NCBI GenBank assembly: GCA_029204225.1
Contig: MU832134.1
Span: 21,591 to 85,590 of the forward strand
Source of the DNA: Diphasiastrum complanatum
Lineage: Eukaryota; Streptophyta; Lycopodiopsida; Lycopodiales; Lycopodiaceae
Length of the DNA stretch: 64,000 nucleotides
Direction of reading: 5' to 3'
The notes under the pieces are model-generated. The model ran no database searches, was not told where the DNA came from, and worked only from the letters and a program-made list of their open reading frames with translations. The translations under genes were made by a program, and so were the position numbers. Positions 56,465-64,000 of the stretch are shown piece by piece; positions within the stretch are counted from its first letter, which is position 1; each line of letters opens with the position of its first letter.

Positions 56465-58345
56465 TTAATGGATGAATACAAAAAGTAGGTCGAGAGAATT
56501 TGCACGAGCTTCAACTAGTTCTTCAATATTGGTTAACCTTTCGTTAATACAGTCTTGATCTGTTCGTTGAGCTTGAATATGAAAAGTTTTCACCTCAAAT
56601 TCAATAGGCAAAATAGGATGCATACCATACGTAAGAAAATATGGTGTCTGTTTTGTTGTAATTTTTTCTATGTTATGATAAGCCCAGAGAACTGATGGTA
56701 GTTTCTGATCCCAATCCGTTGCATGTGCAATAGTAATTTTGTTCAGGATCTTACATAAAATTCCATTAGCTCTCTCTGTCAACCCGTTTGCTTTTTATTT
56801 ATACGGTGTAGTTTTTCTGTGTTTGATCAGAAAATATGTTGTCAGCAACCATATAGTGTCATTTAGAAAATGTGTACCTCAGTCACTTACTAGTTCAAGG
56901 GGACAACCATAACTTGTGATTATACTTTTGAATAAGAACGTCGTGACAGTTTCGCATCGTTTCGTTTCGTCACCTCTGCTTCAACGTTCTTTGTAGTATA
57001 ATTCATTGCAACTAGAATATAACGACATTTACTATGTCAAGTCACAGGTTTAATTGGACTGACAAAGTCAATCCCCCACTTCTCGAATGGTGCAAGAGAC
57101 AGGATTGGTGTCAACGACCAATTCATTACTTTGGTAGGCTTACCAAATCTCTGGCATGGATCGCACGAACGAATAAAATTTAATACATCCTTGAACATGG
57201 TTGGCCACCAGTATTTGGTGGTCAATATCTTATTAACAGTATTCTTCAATGCAAAGTGTCCTCCAGCATCTTTTGAATGTAAGGCTTGAACAAGACATCT
57301 TCGTAGCTGATGATCAGCACCAAGCTTGTACAGAACATTGTTAATAATCATATAAGTTGCTACCTTATATTGAAAAACTGTCTTTTTCTCCAAATCATAA
57401 CCATCCAGATATATCTGATCCTTGAGATAAGTAATGATATCAGAATATAACAAATTTGTGGAAGAAATTTCAAATAGATGTTCGTCTGGAAAATCATCAT
57501 TAATTGGTTCTTCAATTTTTCCAGTACTGAGATGCGAAAGATAATCAGCATTTGTATGATACTTTCCTTGACAAAGTTCTACTTGATAAGTGAATTCCTA
57601 CAGAAGTAGAACCCATCGAGCAATTCGTCCAGATAGATCTGGTTTATTTACAAGATACTTAAGAGCATAGTGATCAACGTGAAAAATAAATGCATATCCT
57701 AGCAAATAATGCCGAAATTTCTTAATAGTGAAAATCATGCTAAGTGCTTCCCTTTCTGTAGCCAAATAATTCTTCTCTGAGGCACTAAGTTGTTGACTCG
57801 CATAGTAAATGGGATGATCCTTCTTCTGGTCGTCCTTCTGGCTCAGACAGACGCCAATAGCAACTGCAGCAACATCAACATAACTATGAAATAAAATAGC
57901 CCAATTGGGTGGTCTAAGAATAGGAGCATTGATCAACTTGTGCTTAAGTTCTTCGAATGCTTTCTGTTGTTCATTTGTCCACAAGTATTCCACTTGTTTC
58001 TTCAGTAGATGTGTAAGAGAGGCAGTAATAGAAGCATGATTTTGAATAAATCTCCGATAATAGCCAACATGTCCTAAGAAAGCTCTTAGTTCACATAAAT
58101 TGGTTGGTATCTGGAGATTCTTTATAAGCTCGACTTTACCTTTGTCGACTTCTATTCCTCTGTTAGATATCCTGTGTCCAAGTAATATTCCTTCTTTCAT
58201 ACCAAAAAACCATTTCTCTAGATGAAGGGATAAACAAGTATCTCGACACCATTGCAATGTTAATTTCAGCTTCTGCAGGTGTGTCTTGATATCACTATAT
58301 ACACATAAATTATCAATGAATATTTCCAAAAAGGTTCTTAGGAAG
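56465..58345 (-). mobile_element. Ty3/gypsy partial pol: RT C-terminus, RNase H, integrase
   Basis: The minus frame 58345-57598 starts inside RT at FLEIFIDNLCVYSD and continues through LGHRISNRGIEVDKGKVELI, LRAFLGHVGYYRRFI and the RNase H block YYASQQLSASEKNYLATERE. 57453-57037 holds the integrase H2C2 zinc finger (GGHFALKN..CDPCQRFGKP) and WGIDFVSPI, and 56782-56465 the integrase C-terminal block MTERANGILCKILNK..DWDQKLPSVLWAY. Protease and the RT N-terminal half are missing. Short gaps and stops separate the frames. PBS and LTR upstream show the element is minus-oriented. Confidence 0.88.
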
Positions 58346-58349
58346 GCAG

Positions 58350-58944
58350 CCTTGACTACCCTCAACCACGAAAGCCGATTGGTTATGTATTGTTATTCTT
58401 GAATTGCAGAGAGCCTAGCCACAAGTATCCTGACTGCCCTCAGCCGCAGAAGCCGCGACCCAAATATCAGTATGTAGCAACACCAGCTGCTGCAGACACG
58501 AAAGCGAAAGCTTCGACTGATGCTGTTGTGCAGAGAATTGACATTATTGAAGGAAAATTGGTAAAGAGAGAAAACCAGTCCTGGCCAAATGACGTGGAGA
58601 AGATTTTCAAAGTCACAACGAGAAGCAAAGGCTCCTCGAAACCTGAACAGAAATCTTCGACGAAGCATAGAAAATCCTCAAAAAAGAAATCTTCTAGCAA
58701 GACGACGAACAAGTCTATGACTAAAGAAGATCTTAAAGGTGACCCCGACTATGACCGCGATGCTGCAAAGTTATTTGCAAAAGATATCTCAGCAGAAGCG
58801 AAGGAAATTATTGAAACTGAACTTCAGTCAGCTGCTGCAGAGAAGGTGGTCACTTTTGAGGAAGGGGACGAAGAAATTGTGAAGACTAAATTGTCTAGTA
58901 TTGAATCATCATCGCTATCATTGGAATCAGTTCTAGACTTTTGA
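58350..58944 (+). mobile_element. Inverted gag segment (zinc-knuckle region) inside the gypsy element
   Basis: On the plus strand, against the orientation of the flanking gag and pol, is an open frame reading DYPQPRKPIGYV, NCREPSHKYPDCPQPQKPRP (two zinc-knuckle tails in tandem), then Lys/Ser-rich sequence (KHRKSSKKKSSSKTT) and an acidic end. This is the expected gag C-terminal/pre-protease segment. Flanks at about 58345 (RT) and 58945 (gag) are minus-strand, so this block of about 595 bp appears inverted in place. Confidence 0.7.
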
Positions 58945-59440
58945 GATCTTTTAGCTGATCGTCGCTTTCGTGCTAGTTTCAAGGTCTTGAGATTTTTGGC
59001 ACTAGCTATTACTGTTGCTAAGGAGGTCATGTCTCCTTGTCTACAATACCGATCAATTTTTGGTGGAGCCAAAAACCATTCGATCTGCATATCAACAGGA
59101 TATACACCGGTCAGTTTTCCTATAAGATTTTTAATCTTTCGTGTATATTTGCGAAGAGATTCTTTACTCTTCTTCTGAACATTGTCCAGACGTCCGAGAA
59201 TTCTAGATTTGTAACCAATTTCTCTGAACTGGTTCAGAAATGCATCTTTCAGCAGGTACCAGGTTCCTACACAGCCTGGTTCAGTCTGACTTTACCATAT
59301 GCGCGCCTACTTTCTTAGCAGACCAGGGAAGATTCATAGTTTATCTACGTCAGTTCCTTCGTTATTTGCATTAGCGATTGACTCGAATTGTGAGACATAG
59401 CTATCTGCATCATCAAAAGAAGTCCCTTTATAATAATCGT
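58945..59440 (-). mobile_element. Ty3/gypsy gag (N-terminal part)
   Basis: Minus frames encode SYVSQFESIANANNEGTDVD, then FREIGYKSRILGRLDNVQKK, SLRKYTRKIKNLIGKLTGVY and IDRYCRQGDMTSLATVIASA, the pattern of a retrotransposon gag capsid domain. Several stops, including at the ARIW.SQTEP position. Confidence 0.75.
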
Positions 59441-59670
59441 GCTTTTTGAGATAGAAGTGAAACGTGCAGTAGGACCCTCCATACCAAAGCTAATTAGGAG
59501 TTCAAGTAACTAAGCAGTGATTTTGTCTGATTTCTTCGACTAGTACTTTCACTCTGTCTTCGTAAAAATTCCTCTCTAAGCTTACGATATCGTTCTAATC
59601 TGGATTCTCTATCTGACAGACACTAGAGATGGAGATGGATGTGTCAGATTTCTTATAACTTTCCTAGACT

Positions 59671-59689
59671 ATCCCCGGCAAAGGCACCA
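59671..59689 (-). promoter_or_regulatory. Primer-binding site (TGGTGCCTTTGCCGGGGAT)
   Basis: On the minus strand this closely resembles the Asp-tRNA-type PBS of plant Tat/Athila-like gypsy elements. It sits between the LTR and gag. Confidence 0.75.
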
Positions 59690-60955
59690 AAAATTGGTAT
59701 ATATTGTACTATAATATAGATTTTGTAGTAAATAGTATCGTTCCCACAGAGGACAGCATTAGAAAGTTATGTTTTTGGTACAATTCATGATAAGTGGTTT
59801 CAGGTGTTATTTTGGTTGTCGACAAACATTAAAAAGTAACCAGTATTACTTGTGTTTGGGGAATGTAATGTTAATAATTTCAGAAAACAATATGGCCTCT
59901 ATCAAATCGAATGAAACTAGTTCTACAGATGAGATGTTATCAGAGTAGTACAGTAGTGCTACACTCTGGTTGATTAAGATGTTAATAGAGAGTCGAGAAG
60001 TGTTTGATGTATTTGCGACTGTGCAGACAATTAATCAATCATGTTTGTGAACTGTTCGTTTCTAGACAGAAGTCCTCAACAACTTAAGTCCAATTTAATG
60101 GTTAAAGGACACAAATAGTTTTAGAGCACGTTAGAAACTTATTTCAATTACAATCAGGAACACAGATCAAAGACTCAATTCTTCAGACAGGGACTGTCAT
60201 CTCATATGTATACATACAGCTTTATTCAATGAACGTGCTAGACTACACCAAAGATAGTCGTTATTTGAGTGCCGGATAGAAAGTATTCGTGACAGACGAA
60301 TAAGATGGTTTTAAAGACAGATCTTTAGAGCATGTTTTACGGATACATAGCAAATGACTGTAATGCGCTAGAGAGTTTGTCTGATCATAGAGTAATTCAT
60401 GTAATGCATTAGAGATTGCTAGTAGACTAAAGATCACTCACACTCAACAGTGCGGAGAATAGAGATAAGGGAGAATAACTCTCAACACTCTATTCACTTC
60501 TTCAACCTCTTACATATGCATAAACTCTTCTCTCTCGATGCTCGAGACTGAAGTGTGAGATCGATATATGTTCTACGGGGCGAACAAACACACCTCTAAA
60601 ACAACAGGTGCAGTCGCTCCCGCGAAAAGGTCTAGTTAACAATTAGACTAAATATACGTTCAATTATACCATAAGAGGTATATTTAACTAAGAGTTAAGA
60701 TTACTCTAGTTTAACATGTCTTTTCATATCTAGTCGTTTCGTGTAGATGACCTAGTAAAGCTTATCCAAGGCAATGTCTTTCTTTTTAAAGGTCTTGTCC
60801 TTAACTACAAGGCAAGTACTTAGGAGATATATTCCGAGAAATATATCTCCTAAGTACTTCATGATTTATACTTATCCAGCTCATATCTTCATTTTCGAGT
60901 ATATCATGTCATATTTATGTTGATATTCAATATTTAACAAATTCATGGCATCACA
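59690..60955 (-). repeat. Probable 5' LTR of the gypsy element
   Basis: On the minus strand it begins TGTGATGCCATG (from 60955) and ends just before the PBS at 59689. The segment GTGGGAACGATACTATT (near 59745) is typical of the region before such PBSs. The matching 3' LTR was not found, so the outer boundary is provisional. Confidence 0.5.
60814..60859. repeat. Perfect 20-bp inverted repeat, 6-nt loop
   Basis: Arms AAGTACTTAGGAGATATATT (60814-60833) and its exact complement (60840-60859) flank CCGAGA. Confidence 0.97.
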
Positions 60956-61256
60956 GTTTTTTATTTACTTCAATTTTCTCTTGTATGTTTTCACATATTA
61001 TTCTATAGTGATTGAGAGAATAAAATGATGCGAAATAACCACGTCACTATAATATACATATCAACAATTTAAATATGGTTGAGATGTCAACTCGATCCAA
61101 TGTTATTGCAATACAGGTATATAAAGTAATTAACTTTTACAAGAACTTTTTTCAATAGTTGATATATCAAGAGTTGTTGCAAAAAAAATTTCAGAAGTAA
61201 CACATCAATATCACTTGTAGCAGTTATAAGTAAGGTAGAATTATTGTGTTATTGTA

Positions 61257-61507
61257 CTGTGGGTCCTATCAGTCGATAAGGATCAGTTGGCCTCATCACG
61301 AGGCGAGTCGACGGGACAAGCGTCCCATCAACGGCAATCTGGGTCATGCATGGGTTGCTTGAGTGAAGAACTATATGTACTGTGTAATTTCATTTTGAGA
61401 AATACAGTTGCTATGTGAGCTTGGAGTGGAGAGTGTTTTCTGTGTGTGTTAATGTGTAGCATGATCTGTGTTCTTGTTCGAAGCAAATTCTAAGTTGGTA
61501 TCAGAGT
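61257..61507 (+). mobile_element. Probable LTR end and PBS of a copia-type element
   Basis: TGGTATCAGAGT (61496-61507) matches the Met-tRNA PBS. The preceding segment beginning TGTGGGTCC could be the LTR. A short gag-like start (MSSLKRASGEESSES, from 61532) follows and is soon cut by unrelated sequence near 61720. Confidence 0.5.
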
Positions 61508-61734
61508 CATACAGGGAGTGTACACAGTACAATGTCGTCGTTGAAGAGAGCTTCTGGAGAAGAGTCTTCTGAGAGTTTGGGATTTACGACGGGGAGAAAG
61601 CAGAAAAGTCACTGCTTGGAAAGACGTTTAGAGTAACGGGGTTTGTAGAGGAGCTGCACAGAGAAGTGATAGTGACCATAGCAATCTACAAGGCAAAATT
61701 TGGTAGAGAACTGAGAAAAACTAAATGTTGATTC

Positions 61735-61834
61735 GTGGCCTTGAAGATGGCCAAGTCTTCAATGACTTCAAATTGTTGAACTTAATATTTGAACTTGAAA
61801 TTATGATAGAATTGGTTACCCTTTGCTGGAGATT
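61735..61834 (+). repeat. Dispersed fragment, inverted copy at 23308-23405
   Basis: Reads GAAGATGGCCAAGTCTTC and GGTTACCCTTTGCTGGAGAT and encodes DFKLLNLIFELEIM in one frame. Identity not recognised. Confidence 0.8.
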
Positions 61835-62450
61835 GTCAAAATATTGAAAAATCTATCTAATGCTATGAGTATTGGGTACTAAGAATGCCAAAGATGAATT
61901 GAGCTCTTTTGGCTTAGTAAAGACCCATCTTAGAATAAAATATTCAAGGTAGGTAGAAGCAGAAACTCGAGCTACCATAGGAATTGCCATTTGTACTTTA
62001 CAATGCCACATTTAATGCATGAAAAGACTATGTGGCATAATTAAACATAGTGAGGTGGCTTGGATAAGTCTAGATAGCTTGAGAGGTGGATCCACAACTC
62101 CAATTCAACTCAAAGTAGGAGGAGAGTCCATGGATCTATATATATGTGATGTACTCTCATTGAGAAAATGATGAAATTTGTGTGTAATGCAAATTTGGAG
62201 ACAAGCTCTTTGTGCCCTCTCTCTCTCCCACGAGTTTTGTACTTGCTTCTTTCTCTCTCTAGCCGAGTAGAGACATTTATGATGCTTAGTCTTATGTTTT
62301 GTTGACAGATCTTGCTTGTAACACAATAATATTGATTGTATGATCAGCTTTCCTTTTGACAACCAATGCTAGTCTGATCTTTATGGTGTTATTGGGCTTA
62401 GGAGATCAAAAATACATGTGTAGGGCATCCCACATGTGTGAATTCATCAT

Positions 62451-64000
62451 GGTATCAGAGCCTGCCTAAGTTTTACAAGCAAATCTAATCAAAAGTTTGC
62501 AGATCGGATCAGATTTCAAGCTAGGAATTGTCTAGATTCTACTTTCTAGCTAGTTTGCAGTTTTCTGGTGATTTAGAGTTTCAAACCACATTGAATGGGC
62601 CAGATCAGGTACTGTACGGAATTTCAGGAGCTGGCACATGTAAAATCCGCCCATTTTCAGATTGGTGGTTTTCTCTCACCTTAAATCCAAATTTCCTGCA
62701 AATTAGCCCACTAGAAAGCTAGAAATGGTAGAATCTGATGCAATTTGAATCATGACAGTTGGATAAGCCAATCAAAAGTTATAAGCTTTTGAAGAGTCGT
62801 AGGTAGGGGCACCTAGACTTGTGGCAAATGGTGTGTACATGTCATTTATTGCTTGAATGATCACAAAAAATCATCCAGAGGCTGCACAAATCTCATCTAT
62901 ATGTGATTTAGTACAAAATTTATAGGTTCTAGGCAAATTGTTTCCTACAAATAGATTGTATTTGAGTCAATTTGACATTTTTGGAATATTCACATGTGTG
63001 AAATTCAGAGAACCATAACTTTGGCTATACTTCATCTTTTTGATGATTCAAATCTTGTTTTAGAGAGATTGTCAAGCTAGTGAGATCTATCTCACAATTT
63101 TTTTGCTTAGTCTTACATAGGATTTGGTTTTGTACCCTTGATTGGTCCCTATAGTGAGAAGATAAGCAATTCTTTCATCCATCTTTTTTGATCTCCATCA
63201 TTCTTTATGACTTCAATGGGTGTCTTTCTATTAGAAGCAAGTGAAAGATTGTCAACCTCCAATTACTCAATTTGGAAGGTTAGAATGGAATTTGTCTTAA
63301 TACTACAAGATGTGATGGATATTGTACTTGACATTGAAGAAGAACCACAAATTCCTCAAGAAATTCCAAAGTACAAAAAGAGAGCCAGATGGCTCTACAT
63401 TATATTAAGATGAACGTCTCAAATGACATCTTAAGAGAAATTGGTGCTTGTACTAATGCCAAAGATGCTTTGGGATACTCTCAAGTCTATCTATGAGGCA
63501 AAGAATACTTCTAGACTTCTAACACTAAGAAACCAAATTTTTCAAAGTGTACAGAGAAGTGATGAATGTGCTTCAGCTTATGTAATGAGAGTTAAAGACC
63601 TCCATAGATAATTGTCATGCATAGGAGACACCTACAACCAAAATGAACTTTTTCAAGTCATACTTAATGGGTTAAAGGAGGAATATGACAACCTTGTTCA
63701 GAGTTATGCCATTAAGGAGGAGCTACCAAGTTTGGAAGCACTCTAAGTGTGCTCATTTCTGAAGAATCAAGACAAGAGTATAAACTCTTGAAAATGGAGA
63801 GACTGTCTCTCAACATTGATGGTATAGCTCTCTTTACCAAAGGACAAGCACAAGACAAGAAGTAAGAATCAACACCAAGTCCTCTTAAAAAAAAACAAGA
63901 ACAATCTTATTTCCAAGGAGAAAGGAGATGAGGATGAGTCCTCTCGAGCTTCCACATCCAAGAAGAAGAAGAAAAACATCAAGTGTTTCTTTTGTGGCAA
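62451..64000 (+). mobile_element. 5' end of a Ty1/copia-type element (PBS and gag), runs off the window
   Basis: TGGTATCAGAGCC (62451-62463) directly follows a CA-ended LTR (…GAATTCATCA); a TATA-like CTATATATATG lies near 62136. From 63207 the broken frames read LSTSNYSIWKVRMEFVLI, LKSIYEAKNTSRLL, AYVMRVKDLHR and ELFQVILNGLKEEYDNLV, the UBN2/gag capsid pattern of copia elements. The window ends in KKKKKNIKCFFCGK, the beginning of the CCHC zinc knuckle. Stops at 63411 and near 63610 show decay. Confidence 0.85.

Noticed and set aside
58393-58712. Minus-strand ORFs opposite the plus gag segment
   Set aside because: They read Phe/Ser/Arg-rich sequence typical of the complement of a Lys/Ser-rich frame; the plus frame carries the zinc-knuckle motifs.

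Overview
This is nuclear DNA of a land plant: split genes with GT-AG introns, plant-type Ty1/copia, Ty3/gypsy and LINE relics, G-box (CACGTG) motifs upstream of a gene, and two conserved plant gene families. The very high load of decayed retroelements, long introns and exceptionally long (GA)n/(CT)n tracts would fit a large-genome plant such as a gymnosperm or fern, but the species cannot be fixed from the sequence. About 97% of the window is not host gene.

Two complete host genes are visible, both on the minus strand. At 13331-6158 is a heptahelical PAQR/adiponectin-receptor-like protein of the plant HHP family, with three coding exons, a 5.76 kb first intron full of CT/GA repeats, and all three expected zinc-ligand histidines. 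At 43524-41965 is a secreted GDSL esterase/lipase with five exons and an intact catalytic Ser and Asp/His. A 57-codon ORF (43752-43925, plus) lies divergently upstream of it.

Layout: 1-1940 decayed copia element (plus); 2.1-5.9 kb AT-rich spacer with SSRs and a GC island; 6.1-13.9 kb HHP gene and promoter; 14-16.5 kb no gene; 16.5-18.6 kb copy 1 (plus) of an unfamiliar transposon-like family; 18.6-21.9 kb a composite block with an acidic ORF (minus), a histone-H3-like domain joined to a Ulp1-like protease fragment (plus), and another ORF fragment (minus); 22.2-27.4 kb an LTR element whose primer-binding site extends into a full antisense tRNA-Asp and which encodes a repeated novel module instead of pol; 30.19-35.48 kb an almost intact non-autonomous LTR element with AGTTC target duplications; 35.9-39.8 kb SSRs, minisatellites and a G-box-rich satellite; 40-46.3 kb LINE relics around the GDSL gene; 46.6-47.8 kb copia relic (minus); 50.7-51.2 kb 160-bp tandem repeat; 51.7-53.6 kb copy 2 (minus) of the unfamiliar family; 54-54.8 kb chromodomain-type gypsy relic; 54.8-61.0 kb a gypsy element (minus) with LTR, PBS, gag, an internally inverted gag segment, partial pol and a downstream extra ORF; 61.3-64 kb the 5' ends of two copia-type elements, the second running off the window inside gag.

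Most notable: (1) the histone H3/Ulp1 fusion; (2) the antisense full-length tRNA-Asp at an LTR junction; (3) two diverged copies of an element whose CxYC-containing protein resembles a multicopy animal family of unknown function; (4) two non-autonomous LTR elements carrying uncharacterised, internally repeated proteins.
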